Source: Saksenaea vasiformis B4078
Taxonomy: Eukaryota > Mucoromycota > Mucoromycetes > Mucorales > Saksenaeaceae
DNA: 21,250 bases
Reading direction: 5' to 3'
Assembly: GCA_000697055.1 (NCBI GenBank)
Contig: JNDT01001509.1
Coordinates: forward strand, 1-21,250
Positions 1 through 12,793 of the stretch are shown piece by piece. Position numbers and translations under genes: made by a program. Numbering within the stretch: position 1 is the first letter of the stretch; the number at the start of each line of letters is the position of its first letter. The notes under the pieces are model-generated. The model was not told where the DNA came from, searched no databases, and saw only the letters and a list, made by a program, of their open reading frames with translations.

Positions 1-618
1 AGTTTGTAAAATATCGTGCATGTTTATGAATAGCAATATACTATAGCTGCGTTGACGTCTTCTATGCTGGTTCGTCCTACGTCAACTTAACTGAATTTAG
101 TAGCGGTTATGCGGTCTTGTATAAACTGGTATGTTCAATAGAGGTTGTTCAAGTAAGTTTAACTAGACGCCATAGGCACCTATACATGTGCGGACTTCAT
201 GTATTTGAGAAACAGAGGTAGAAATAAAGATGGTAGACAGGTACAAACAAGATATCTGTGAAACTGTTGTATCTTTATTAGATAGATCGTTTACTCGTCT
301 TTGTATGGCTCCTAAATAAAATTAATTTAATATACTGCGAAGATATGGTGCACAGTACAATATCAAGAAATATTGGAGTAAACAGGATGAGGATCGCTAT
401 TACTGTAATTATTTCATTGCGGGAAGCTCCTAATAACCATTTATATGGCATTCTGGGTAAAATTCAGGTTTTAGCCTATGTATGAAATACATAAAAGTCG
501 TTAAAATGTAGCGCATAAACGAGAATGAACAGTATGGTGAGAACATACTGAAACGCGTCCACCATAGTAAGTAAACTGAACGCTCATAACGCGCAGAGTG
601 TTACCAGCTGGTAGAGCC
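1..618. other. AT-rich flank without a recognisable gene
   Basis: I see no coding exon or RNA gene here. The right part must contain the 3' end of the Tc1 element whose transposase stops at 619, but I could not fix the border. One 7-bp perfect hairpin lies at 530-550 (cagtatg, 7-nt loop, catactg); its role is unknown. Confidence 0.5.
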
Positions 619-1665
619 TCATTCAGCTTTGATTACAGCTTTTATCCGCTCAGGCATGGATTCGATAAGCTTATTCCATGAATCTGCATCCAAGGAATCC
701 CACGTCTCCTGTAAAAGAATTTCCAATCCGTCAAGCTTTGTAGAAAACTCAGTCCTCTTTTGTACGCCATCTTTCATTTGCTTCCAAATGTTTTCGATCG
801 GATTAAGGTCTGGTGATTGCGCAGGCCAGTCTAACTTTGATATATTATTGTTTTGCAGTCACTTTTTTGCAATATTGCTGTTATGAACGGGTGCATCATC
901 TTCCATCAGGATTAGTTGTTCATTTCCTTTCCAGAAACGGCGAAGCGGACCCTCATACACTTGGTCCACAAAATCTTTAGCTGTCCGTCTGTTCTTGCTT
1001 ATGATTGCTAGTTCTGATTTCTCACCATAACGGAAGGCACCCCATACCATGATAGATGACTTGTTACTTTTGAATGTAGGCGTAAGACATTCGGTGTTGT
1101 TACGCTTCGTTTGCAAATCACCATACACGCGTGACACGGGAGTTTTTGCCTTTTTCGAAGGATGCTTCATCCGTCCAAACTACCTTTCTCCACTCATTAA
1201 TAGTCCAGTCTTTATGCTTTCTAGCAAAGTTTAGTCGTCTTTTCTTGTGAACTTTGCTGAGAAATGGCTTCTTCTTTGCGATATGACTGTGGAATCCTTG
1301 TTCATGAAGCGTTCTGCGAACTGTGCGCTCACTGACTTTAACTGGTAATGCCTTCGTAATCTCACTTAGCGTTGCGCGACTATTCTTCTTCACTATTCTC
1401 AGTAGATTGCGAATATCACGTTGCTTAAATTTTTTGGGTCGTCCAGACCCTACAGCTCGTTCGATTGTCTCTCGCCTTTCGTAACTATGCAAGACGCGAT
1501 ATACGGTTCTTAAATGTAATAAAGCCTTATTTGCAATCTCTTTTGGTTTTATACCAGCTTGAGCAAAAGCAACAATTCGAATCTTTTCTTCGTCAGTCAA
1601 ATGCATAATATACAAGTTTATGAATACAACAACCTTTGGAAGCTCCTAAAAATTTTGGCCAATTT
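560..1665 (-). mobile_element. Tc1/mariner element, approximate extent
   Basis: The extent is inferred around the transposase. The right end must lie between the transposase ATG (1606) and the conserved C-terminal coding sequence of the neighbouring gene (left of about 1690). The left end is somewhere below 619. I looked for terminal inverted repeats and a TA duplication at both sides and found none I trust, so the coordinates are rough. Confidence 0.5.
619..1606 (-). pseudogene. Tc1-type (DD34E) transposase, two disabling lesions
   Basis: This is the remains of a Tc1/mariner cut-and-paste transposase of about 330 codons. Reading from the ATG at 1606, an N-terminal helix-turn-helix region (LTDEEKIRIVAFAQAGIKP onward, then a GRPKK hinge) precedes the catalytic core. 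Visible catalytic blocks are WTDEASF (first Asp), MEDDAPVH (second Asp) and SPDLNPIENIW (Glu). Counting from the first D of DDAPVH, 34 residues separate it from the Glu, which is the Tc1 spacing. Two lesions break the frame. A frameshift lies at about 1121, just after KNSRVTRVW, where the first frame stops at 1120-1118. An in-frame TGA at 861-859 occupies the position where related transposases have Trp in KKWLQ-like motifs. The rest of the core remains readable, so the copy is relatively young. It runs in the same direction as the DDRGK1-like gene, starting only 66 nt beyond that gene's stop. It cannot make an intact enzyme as it stands. Confidence 0.9.
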
Positions 1666-1671
1666 TTTTTG

Positions 1672-2646
1672 TCATGTGAATGTACTCAACCCGTTTTTGA
1701 TGGAGATATTCCCGTGCTTTGTCATGTACTCTGTAAAACTAGTGTAGTCGTCTTTGGTAACATATAAAAATGTTGACCCTGACCACAGAGACAGCTCAAA
1801 ATCCGGATCGTAAGCACGCAAATCTTGTAAAACCTCAGCAACATCCTGATAAAGGAAAAGTTAAAGTCAACTGTACGAGCAATGTACTGTTTGTTCTACC
1901 TCTTCTGCGAGACCCGTCATTTGACTAAGCTGTTCCACCGTACAAGGTCTAAAATGCTAATGTGCTGTGAGACACACCAAATTTTTTCCCTTTGCTTTGA
2001 TACCTGCACTATATCCTTCACTTTTTCATTGTACTTATTATATCTTGCTTTTCTTTGTTTTGCCTCCTTCTCCGCAGCCTTCTCTATTTGTTTGCGCTCA
2101 TTTTCCATTTGCTTTTGCTTTTTTGCCAAAGCTTTTCGTCGTGCTTCCATCTGGCAACGCGTGAATTTTTTGTCTCCTTGTACCGCTATAGCTTACCTCC
2201 TCTGCTCGTCTTATCGACTCCTCTGCCTTTTTGCGTTTAAACTCTTCTTCTAGGATTTCGTCTTGTACACGTCTGGCTTCATTTTGTTGGTTCATATACT
2301 GTGCATAAGGTCAATAAACAGGGCTGTCTCCACAAGAACTTACTTCTCGATATTGTCGCATTTGTTCTTTGCGTCTTAATTTTTCCGCTTTCTTTTTGCC
2401 CATCGGTTTGACACGTATGGCAGACGATGAAGCCTCGGCAGGGTCTTCGTCTTGTTCATCATTTATTCCTTGATTGTTTTCAGTGATTGTTTCTGAAAAC
2501 TGATCGTCGTAATCCACGATAGCAGAATCATGGTGAATTTGCAAAGACGGATCGTTTTGGCGCCTGCGAATCTGAAGTAATAGGGCTATGCCAAAGAAGC
2601 ATACAAATACTGGTAGGAACAAAAGGAGTGGAATATCTGAAGCCAT
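1672..2646 (-). CDS. DDRGK1: DDRGK1-like (UFBP1) ER membrane protein, divergent
   Basis: Five exons: 2646-2344, 2298-2197, 2150-2004, 1956-1900, 1845-1672. Introns are 45, 46, 47 and 54 nt, and the product is 260 aa. Residues 5-24 form a hydrophobic N-terminal anchor followed by RRR. An acidic stretch follows, then GKKKAEKLRRKEQ (about 85-97) and a long charged coiled coil to about residue 175. A C-terminal winged-helix-like region contains VEQLSQMTGLAEEDVAEVLQ and ends FLYVT...YMTKHGNISI. That architecture and the FIYVS/RGRVSI-like C-terminus match DDRGK1, the adaptor that holds the UFM1 ligase UFL1 at the ER membrane. The signature DDRGK pentapeptide is not conserved: the aligned residues read WSGST. 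The tail after GNISI is short compared with animal proteins and ends next to the Tc1 element. An upstream in-frame ATG at 2682 exists; 2646 is preferred because it places the anchor at the N-terminus. Identification is good but not certain. Confidence 0.62.
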
Positions 2647-3266
2647 AAGCGCAAGAAAAGGAATTCGGTACTTTCGGCACATCACCCAAAGTCACAGTTG
2701 TCCATCGTATCATCTCGCCTATCTTCTCCCACGTGCTTTGTGGTGTTCCGCAGAAGCTTCAGGCATCCAAATTGCAAATCTTGGACATTTAAATTTTACC
2801 TTAAATTGTGCTGCATCGTCTTCTCTACCTCTGGATTTTGATGTTATTTCTGCCTAAAGTAATGGTTCTATGTAATTGGAGCGTCTTGACTACAAGATGG
2901 TATACGGGTAAGAAAGCTACGATCAACGGGCAAATCTTTATTGACTTTGACTAGCTGGCGTTCAGCTTACATCCTCCCTATTTCTTCTCACACTTTCTTT
3001 TCTCCTGCCCGCCTAAACGCCGTTTCTTAGAGAATTCAGAAGAGTTTCCCATTCCCTCCGTCCTTTCCTCTTCCCACCTTCCAGACCTGCCTTCTCTAGA
3101 TTTGTACTTTCTGTTGAGTTTCGTGCTCGAATTTCTCTCGAATCCTCCAGTACCACATCATATCACAGCAAAATTCTTCCATACTTTTTTATGATAATCT
3201 CCTAACCCATGTTGTCATCTCGTACAACCAAATTTCCCATCGTCTGTAGTTTCCTTCGCAAAAAAT
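2647..3266. promoter_or_regulatory. Promoter region of the DDRGK1-like gene with pyrimidine-rich tract
   Basis: This 620-bp gap lies between the end of the GGTase-I beta gene and the start of the DDRGK1-like gene, both on the minus strand. No exon was found. From about 2965 to 3110 the plus strand is strongly C/T-rich (purine-rich on the coding strand), unlike its surroundings. Such tracts are common in fungal promoters; the function here is inferred. Confidence 0.4.
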
Positions 3267-4777
<1,511 letters not shown>

Positions 4778-4960
4778 GGTTCAACGGTAAGTCATCAGCT
4801 GCAAGGTGAGGTGCGCCAGTCGGTGCGTGTATCAAGGCACAAGCGGGACTTTCACGTCATACTGAAGTGACTCCGCTTCTCGTTGGTCCTACCTCATTGG
4901 ATAGCAGTTGGCTTTTCATACTTCTCCGCGAGCGCGTCTGCTTCGACTAAGCTTTTAGCC
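4778..4960. promoter_or_regulatory. Divergent promoter between GGTase-I beta and p24 genes
   Basis: Only 183 bp separate the two start codons, so both 5' UTRs and both promoters must fit here. No TATA-like element stands out. Co-regulation is possible but is inference. Confidence 0.6.
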
Positions 4961-5887
4961 ATGGCTACCACCCAACGAACACGCTTTACAGCAGTATTAC
5001 TGCTTGCCATTCTCATCTGTTCCCACGTAACCGATGCTTTGTACTTTTACTTGGAAGGCTCCGAGAAAAAATGTTTCGTAGAAGAGCTACCCAAGGAAAC
5101 GCTGGTCATCGGTACGAGCGCCTCATCCAGCATCTTGTTTACCTAGGAAACTCACATAGTCAATTGTAGGTTCTTATAAGGCAGAACAATACTCAGAGCA
5201 GCAGAAGAGATGGATCGTGAACCAGGATTTGAAGATTCAGATTACCATTGACGTAACCTAGCATTCTGGGACAAATGACGAGACCGTGCTAAATCAACAT
5301 GTTAGGAACTTCCACAAGGTGTACGCGCATTCAATACTCAGAACGCTCCGGAAGGAACTTTCAAGTTTACCTCTACTGAATCGGGTGATCACTCCATCTG
5401 TTTGTCCACGGCCAGCAGTTCATGGTTCGATTCCACCAAGACGGTAATCTTCAGTGCTAATAATATTGGATCAAAATCGTTTATGCATCCCTTTCTCATT
5501 GATAGAAAGTAAGCTTTGACATGGATTTCGATGACCCACGTAGCGATCATCATGATCATACGGAAGAATTGAACGGTGAGATCAGTCCCATACCAATAGA
5601 AGTATCTGACTTTCTGCAGATCTCGCATCAAGAATTCATGAATTGAACGAACGTGTCCAAGATATCCGACGAGACCAAACTTCTCAGCGTGTATGTGAAG
5701 ACCTTAGAGCATATCATGATGTCTAATGTGGTCGTAGGAACGTGAGGCTGAACTTCGGGATCAGTCCGAATTGACGAACTCCCGAGTTGTCTGGTGGACC
5801 GTGGTCCAGATCATCGTTCTCGGTGTTGTCTGCGTCTGGCAGATGCGTCATTTTAAGAGTTTTTTCGTCGCTAAAAAGCTTGTGTAA
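4961..5887 (+). CDS. p24 family (emp24/GOLD, alpha type) ER-Golgi cargo receptor
   Basis: Six exons: 4961-5111, 5170-5252, 5306-5443, 5506-5575, 5620-5690, 5738-5887. Introns are 58, 53, 62, 44 and 47 nt; the product is 220 aa. Layout: signal peptide 1-26 (likely cleavage after VTDA, mature end LYFYLE), GOLD domain with the paired cysteines Cys38 and Cys110, a coiled coil ([14 protein letters not shown]), a membrane segment at about 188-205, and a short cytosolic tail. The tail has the FF pair (213-214) bound by COPII/COPI and ends KKLV, a dilysine retrieval signal. KKLV and the opening [10 protein letters not shown] place it with p24-alpha proteins (TMED9/TMED4, yeast Erp1/5/6). These form complexes that load cargo, including GPI-anchored proteins, into COPII vesicles. 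A TAG in the exon-2 frame lies inside the second intron, so the gene is intact. Confidence 0.95.
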
Positions 5888-6879
5888 AACCATGATAAAC
5901 AATTATAAAATATCATTTCAGAAAACATCAAAAGCTATCGGCATTGGCGTCATGGTTACAATGTGTTACAGGGCTTAACAAGCTAGAGGATTGTGAGGAG
6001 TGGTGATTGACAACTATCTACTTTCCATACTGTGCATGTCCTTTTGTCAAGTCGTAGGTTTTGAACCTGGGATTATCGAGGAAGTTCAAAATGGACCTAA
6101 ATGCCATCTTCTGCTCAGTAAATCTTGAAAGTAACGTACTCATTTACTCTAACCCTGCCATCTACCTGATTTCTCCTTCTGTTTGAGCTTTTTGTTCCAT
6201 TGGCATATCAATTCTGAATCTTTTTCCCTCGATCGATCCTCTTAACATGGCGTTTCCCTAAGCGAAGAACGGTATCGTTTTAGGGGAGTAACTTTTTCGC
6301 TTTATTGGCGTTCTCTGAATGCCTTCTGACGCTTCAGCAAAAGCTTGATTTGCGCGGAGGTTCTATTTCTGTTGACACTGGAAGGTTTGCGCCAACAACG
6401 AATCATTTACTCTTGTAGCTAGAAGCTTTATACTTATAAAAAATATTCTGCTTAGACCATAAGCTCTGGGTTCATACAGTCTCCTACTGCGTAGGTACCT
6501 GGGCCGCCTATCACAGTGCGTTTGACATTATAGAGCTTGTCTTGCATGCATAATGGTGCTGAAATCATCTTACAAATTTGTTAACAATGTACGATAATAA
6601 TCCATACTCTGCATGTACAATACTCGTCAATGTTAACTGCTGACGTGCTAGTAATACGATCACCGCACCATAAGGCTGTTCAGTTCGCTTGATCCTTTAG
6701 TCTTTACAAAGTGATTAAGGCTTTGAGTTTTTTTTGACCTCGAATCCTTTTTACCGAACCTGAAAAGCTATTTTCTCCAAAAACACAAGCGGCAATCGCG
6801 ATGGGTAGTGATGATGGTGTACTGAAGATAAAGAGGAAAACGACTTCAAAATACATCAGCTTCTGGACTGTCCCTTTAT
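5888..6879. other. Convergent intergenic spacer
   Basis: This is about 1 kb between the 3' ends of the p24 (+) and POP1 (-) genes. No coding exon or RNA gene was recognised. There is one imperfect inverted repeat near 6253-6286 (ccctaa ... ttaggg), and a short hairpin cctac-tgc-gtagg near 6483. Nothing else stands out. Confidence 0.5.
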
Positions 6880-9829
6880 TCATGGTATAACAGTTAAATT
6901 AGCTGCTCTACATCCGCTGTCTCCAGGATTTCTAACCAGCACCAACATTTTCACAAGTCGCTGACTCCTAAACTCAAATGCTTATTTGCAAATCCAGTAC
7001 GCAGTAGAGTGTTACCTTCCATCGAGCTCTTGCAACTTCTTTATACCAAGTGCGCTGCAGCAACCTAGACCAAACCCGCGACCAATCAGAAACGAAAAGC
7101 CGCTACTTGTTATGTAGCCTATCCGATCAGAAGGAGGAGGAACATCAAACAGCTAGTGCAATGACATATAAAAAATAGGCTTTTCGAGCTAAATTTGATC
7201 TGTACCTTTGTTTCCGTTCTATTACCGTTTCTGTTCTGCAATTTATTCCTCTTTCTTTTCTGGCCAGGAAATTGACATTGTGTAGAGACCGTTGCCTTTT
7301 CATAATCCGTGCCATTTTCCATCAGATAAATGGCCGCATTTGCCTTCGGTCTTCCGCGGTCAATATATTGGAGTCGTACTTTCAAAAGCGCCTGGTCGAG
7401 GCATAACGATGGGGAAAGTTTCAGATGTCGCGCAGAAAACAACGTCGATATTTTTAATTGTAACAACTCTTCCGCTTCTTCCTTGGTAGAGCTTGACAAA
7501 AGCAACGATATCAATTTGTCTCCCAATAGTAGGTAATGATTTGGTCGCGATTTCCATAGACTACCGACAGATTCCGAAGATGCTGACTTTGTCAGCGCCT
7601 CAAATGGTGTCTCAAACGGATGATCAACTCCCAGTTTGCGGTAATTGATCCTCTTGGCTGTTGGCTTCCGCATCCATTTATATTCAGCCTCGTCTCTAGC
7701 ACTTGTTCGATAAGCTTCGAACGCGACAGTACCTGGAACATCATAAGGAAAACAGTCGAAACCGCTTTGGAAATACATCGCATGAAAATCATCTATGCCT
7801 GCGACTCTTGCACCAGTAAAGACCAAGGATTTCCAGAAAGGCATCCCCCATCCACGAGGAAGGATAATTGTCCATCCATCAACGGAAGCACTACTAGTTA
7901 GAGGTTTGTTGGTTGCACAGTCTCTGTCAAAGATCACGCCACTCCGTTGAATCAGCAGCACCGGAACTTCGTTGTCTTCAGTGGTAAACTCAAGTTTCGA
8001 TCCGGGTACCAAGTTCTTGGTATCATGTTTAGTAATAATGTATCTCCATCTTTGTCAATACCTGCTCTCGTCGCTTCCTTAAAGACTGTTCTGATATCTG
8101 CGTTTTACACGCTTTATTTCTGATGGATTCGTCCCAGATGTCAGAGTATGCTATATTTTCAGGCCAGCACGCAAGGTATTGTTTGACACGCTTCGCAACA
8201 TCGCCTTGCGAGCTAATGGGTAATGGAAAGGCTCTTTGCGGAAATCTTTTGTGAAACTATACATAAATAAAAGATCGCTCATGATTCGTCAAAAACCTAC
8301 CGTAATCGAGGATCTTGTACGGTGAGACCTATTGTCACTCCCGGTGGCAGCGACTGACTTGATTCCAAGAGTTGTAAATCTCGCCACAGCTGGCTCCTAT
8401 CAGAGATCTTCTGGTTCCTGACTTCCGCTTCTTCAATAGGACAGAATATGGATTGCAGAATGGATGATGATTGTGGTCCAGAAATCTCAAAGCGTACCAG
8501 CTCCTCTCTCAGATCATTGATACGGATACCTGAACATGACGTTAAAGATACACATGGTGACACGTCTCTGGGACTACCTTGTGCCAATGCTGCCTTCTCA
8601 TTCGCGATCGCGTGTTCAATGAAAAATTTTAATTCAGAGAACGCGGATGGATGAACCCATATCCAAATCTTACGATCGTCATCCTCTTCTTTGTTCTGCT
8701 TCCATAGATATGTAATTGGGCAAATCATTTTCGTGGGATAACCCATGTATTCATATAAGTAAGTATGGCCAACACGCTTGCCGTGAGCATATCTATGGTG
8801 ATGATCAGCATGGAAGCTTGAGGCCGTCAGTCTTTTACCTGGCGCTGCCTACAGAAGGAAGCGTTGGATCGCTCATGGTATCTAGAACTCGTGTAATATC
8901 CTTCAGCCGTCCAACCAGCTCAATACAGCCAATATAAGACGCATCATGGATTACTGAATGGCGCGTAAATGATCGATAGATCGTCCTCGCGGATTTTGCC
9001 ATTGACGTAGCTGCCTGCATTTTTCCTTTATTACCGTAATCCCATGTGTTAATAAGCACTTACGAGTCGATAACCCCAGATGTTTTTCAAATACATACGT
9101 TTGACGTGCCATAGGTGGGTTTCCAACCATTTCTTGTTGTCTATATTATAAAATAAATCAGAGCATTTATACGATCGGACTATCACTTACGCTGCCTCTT
9201 GAATATCTCTTCAATTAACGCTCTTGATCGCAGCTTGCACCATGAACGCAGAGACTTGTGCTTTCCGTATAGTTGTATGGACTAAGGATGGATTTAGTTT
9301 AACTAACATTTCGGCAGTCCACACCTTTTCCACTACTCTTCCTCGTTTATTCGCAGGAAGGCGATAAAGATTATGGCTCGCTGCTCGCCGACGTAGGCCA
9401 CGTAAGGACGTAGGAAAAGCAGGGGTACCAGTTGTATGGCTCGAAGGATGTTTGGCAACGTATATTTCAACTTATTTTATTACCTACCTTGCGCTTTTTA
9501 TGGCTGCCTGTAGCGCCTTGATCTCAGGAAGACGTGCTGCCATGAACTTTTCGCCATCAATAGCTCCTGAGATTCTAGGCGCATCTTTGGCTTATACTGC
9601 GCATTAGGATCACTTCAATCTAACGTGAATTCATACCGAGACTGTTACAGGAAGTGTTCGACACAGTTTTCTTCACGTATGTCTGTCGCGTATTTCTTTT
9701 CGCTGAAAGAAAGTGGTATATCGTATTAGCGTTCATACTAGTCGTATAGCAGCCACCTTTCTTTTTAGACGGCATTGGCTTCTCTGTCGTATTTTGAGTC
9801 GGCCGTTTCTTGTTTGCAGGATACAACAT
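6880..9829 (-). CDS. POP1: POP1, protein subunit of RNase P and RNase MRP
   Basis: Eleven exons: 9829-9637, 9590-9488, 9439-9325, 9281-9191, 9140-9064, 9014-8839, 8792-8301, 8245-8062, 8015-7206, 7152-7016, 6967-6880. The product is 821 aa. POP1 is the largest protein of the nuclear ribonucleoproteins that trim tRNA 5' ends and process rRNA. Family blocks in order: ISGAIDGEKFMAARLPEI (about 71-88), SLRGLRRRAASHN (110-122), KKWLETHLWHVKRM (170-183), IHDASYIGCIEL, YEYMGYPTKMICPITYLW, IWIWVHPSAF, VQDPRLRFP, the POPLD block GWTIILPRGWGMPFWKSLVF (524-543) with TGARVAG following, and a C-terminal IGYITSSGFSFLIGRG. The start is uncertain: ATG 9829 gives an NLS-like NKKRP near the N-terminus, and ATG 9775 (MPSKKK) is an alternative. 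The donor of intron 3 could be 9324 (used here) or 12 nt earlier; both keep frame. Residues 730-747 (KRKRNK region) form a basic, poorly conserved linker. Confidence 0.93.
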
Positions 9830-12156
9830 GATCAAATAAGAATGTCCGGCTGATCCAGATGTTCGTGTCGAAGGAAAAAGGAACGTCACGGGAAATTCCA
9901 TCATCAGCCTGCTTTTGCCCAATGTAAGTTATGGGAACCCTATGGTGCACTACGTACGCAAAGAGATCAGCCATATACTGGACGCTTGAGAGACATGCCC
10001 TTATTCAGTGACGCATGGTTTTTGTAAAATATATCCAGTATAGAATTGACTGGTGTAAAAGCTTGTTCGAAGTGTAAATGATTTGCGGAAAAAGTATAAA
10101 GCGACAACAAACCTAAACTTCATTAAAAAATCATTCATGAAATGCATTGCCTACCTGAGTATTTTACCGTATTATCTACGATGATATCAGCACTTGGACT
10201 ACAAGAAAGCAGGCACCCATGTCATAGATACGACATTTGTCAGAATATAAGCCAATGTTAGTCAGCCAAAATCAGTAAAGGTTTGCCGACCGATCATAGC
10301 TTTTCTGAGACCTATATGCCATTCTGTAGTCCGATGTATATCTAAAAAGAAGTACAATGAAATATCTGTTTGCGGAATAATTAATGAGAAGATACTTATC
10401 GCAAAATGTTGTCTTTGATCATGTCCTATGATGTGCGTCTGTCAAGAAAAGAGAAGTGAAAAGCATGCTTAAACTTCAACTTGATTCACCTTTTGTTGGT
10501 TTTATCGTAAGACTGTTTGCCCGCGGATATAATTCACGGCTATCAATGTTGTTATTGAAATATGACTGAAGCAACGAATATTTCACTTTTCTAAAGGAGT
10601 ACAGAAGTAGTACGTGAACTTGTCACTTTTCGCCTTCCTTATCATTTTGAACAGCCTTTCATTTATAAAAGTATGCTAGTTCGTATTGTGTTCTTGCGAA
10701 AAAGCGATACTTACGTATTGAAAGGTGATGGGACGGTGGGAAGAAATGAAGGGAGTATGTGAAATTTTCTGCTTTTCATTGTCACAGGAAAAAAGAGGTT
10801 TCAGGAGGCAAATATTGGGAACAGGTAAAGCAGTAACATAATCAGCTGTCAGACGATTTGATTATGCTGGATGCTGATGCGATACTTTAGACAAGGTGCT
10901 TGCCTGGTACTTGTACGACTTCAAGAAAAGAGGGACAGATAAACCATTTGAGGCGTATGGACATTTTCATTTCGTTCAATATCTGCTATTGGCCGTTATT
11001 CAGTCTTTTTGGAACAAAGGTATACTCAATAAACATTTCTATATCTGATAGATGTAGCGATGCTATCTTGCGAGCTACTCCAGCGATGTCTCTGCATTTT
11101 TGTTTTGTGTGATGTCTCTGATTTAGAGATGAAGCATAATCGATGTTCCAATATGGAGAAGCTTGCTGTAAATAGAAATATGGTAATATGGAAGGAATAC
11201 AGAGGAACAAGGTGAATCTGTTGCTTTCAGTCTTCTGGATCATCTTGCATAATCATTGATTTATAAACAATAAATTAGTGTATATTGGGTTCTTACGAAG
11301 AAATAAGACTTACCCTCCAAAAATATGATGGCAAGAGAGGAAAAAGGTGTCTGAATTCCCACTTTTTGTTATCACACAAAAGAAAAAGACGCGACCGTTG
11401 TCTCAAGGCATTAAACGTTGCAATTATTTAGTAGTTGCTCTTCCACACAGTTCTGATGGATTTCAGCACCCGAAATTTTTGGGTGTCCAAGAGGACTGCT
11501 CCTTGGGTGTCCGAAGTAAAGACAAGGAAAAAAAAATATAAAAAAAACAGCTTCCAAATTCGGAAGTAAGAGATGAGTTTGCTGAACTTTTGCATGGCAA
11601 AATGGTACTGTTACATTGATACAAAGTCTGGTTGGCCTACTATCCTTCACCGCCTAGCCACTGTGCAATTCGTCGCAAATTGCGTAATTAGATACTGGCA
11701 TGCTCGATATCAGTCGCTTTCCGCAACATATAACTGTGACGCTAAAGCAGCTCAATTCCTGTGCATTCCTACACATGAAACCACAGTGATCGAGAGAAGA
11801 CATAACAAACGCCCGTTGTATCAGGTGCACCAGATGCGGCAGCAGGATTCCACGGGTCAATGATACATTCTCCGGACAGTCAAGTCGACGCAAAGACAAC
11901 GTTCCATTTACCATCTATGAACGTTTTCTATCCTGATGGAACAATTTTTGTGTCTATCATCGTACGAAGTTCATGCTTTAACTAACGTATTCGATACCAT
12001 CAGTGACACGAGATAATCAAGCCCTGTATTTATCAGGTCATTTGCATGATACAATGAAAACCTGTCTCTGGTACATCTTTTGCCTTAGATAATGGGAAGC
12101 TACCAATGTGACAGACGTAACATGGAAGTGTATGACAAGCAAATCATAGCATCGGA

Positions 12157-12258
12157 ATGAACATAAAAATATGTACTTCAAAACGCAGAGTTTATCGGGA
12201 AGTAACGTCGAATAATTTCAGATAGACGAAAAATCATAGGAAAAATCCTGCAATTACG
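12157..12258 (+). repeat. Dispersed 102-bp repeat, copy A
   Basis: Aligns without gaps to 14189-14290 in the same orientation, with 82 of 102 positions identical by eye. Fifteen of the 20 differences are transitions, and in 13 of those this copy carries the A or T. Homology seems to continue leftward with indels. It looks like a decayed interspersed element of unknown type. Confidence 0.8.
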
Positions 12259-12776
12259 AAAGCGATGTGACAAAGATGATGGTAAAGCAATTAGATGGTG
12301 TAAAATTGCTGTGAATTCAGAGAATTATAGCATACAGGACAATCTTGGAACTACGCCCTATTGCGAGAAGTTAAAGAAATCAATAAAGCGATAGGATGCT
12401 TTAAACAGCTGGATTAGGAAGGGAATTGCTACGGAAATGTGACTGGGGCGCGCTTAACTGGATGTGTGTAGACATCAGGGGGGCGATCAGTTATAAAGCA
12501 CAGCATGATGCGCAAGAATCTTGGTGATATGGGGCAGAGAAAGAAATGCGATGAATAGAGATGTCGATAAAACAACCGACGATTTAAAAAAATCAGCAGA
12601 CAAAGAGAATGTACATATCCAACGACACTTGGATACATGTACTTTCAGAGAGATGATGTGGGTAAAGACATCAATTGGGTGTTTCCAAAAAGCAGTGCAT
12701 CAGGAGATATATTGGTTTGAATATCTGAATGTAGCAGTACCTAATGAAATGATGAACAAAGATACAACCGCACCTC

Positions 12777-12793
12777 AAAAAAAAAAAAAAAAA
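12777..12793 (+). repeat. Poly(A) run of 17 nt
   Basis: A simple A run upstream of ALG5. It could be a promoter poly(dA:dT) tract (ALG5 starts 177 bp further on) or a retroposon tail. The sequence does not decide which. Confidence 0.5.

Noticed and set aside
422..1650. ggaagctcctaa shared by both sides of the Tc1 remnant, as possible terminal repeats
   Set aside because: The two copies are direct, not inverted. Matches of 12 bp are expected by chance in a window of this size.
5170..5310. In-frame TAG in p24 suggesting a pseudogene
   Set aside because: The stop lies in a 53-nt GT-AG intron (5253-5305). Splicing restores an [25 protein letters not shown] GOLD sequence.
5423..5433. ggttcgattcc, a match to the tRNA B box
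   Set aside because: It sits in a conserved p24 exon and the flanks do not pair as a T-arm; no cloverleaf can be built.
6253..6286. ccctaa ... ttaggg as telomere-like sequence
   Set aside because: Single units in inverted orientation, with no tandem array.
8297..8746. The 149-codon minus-strand frame as a separate gene
   Set aside because: It is an internal exon of POP1 (8792-8301), with matching phase on both sides.
11573..11914. Open frames on both strands near 11.6-11.9 kb
   Set aside because: Neither resembles a family I know. A weak look of an NGKW-type start on the minus strand is not followed by conserved sequence.
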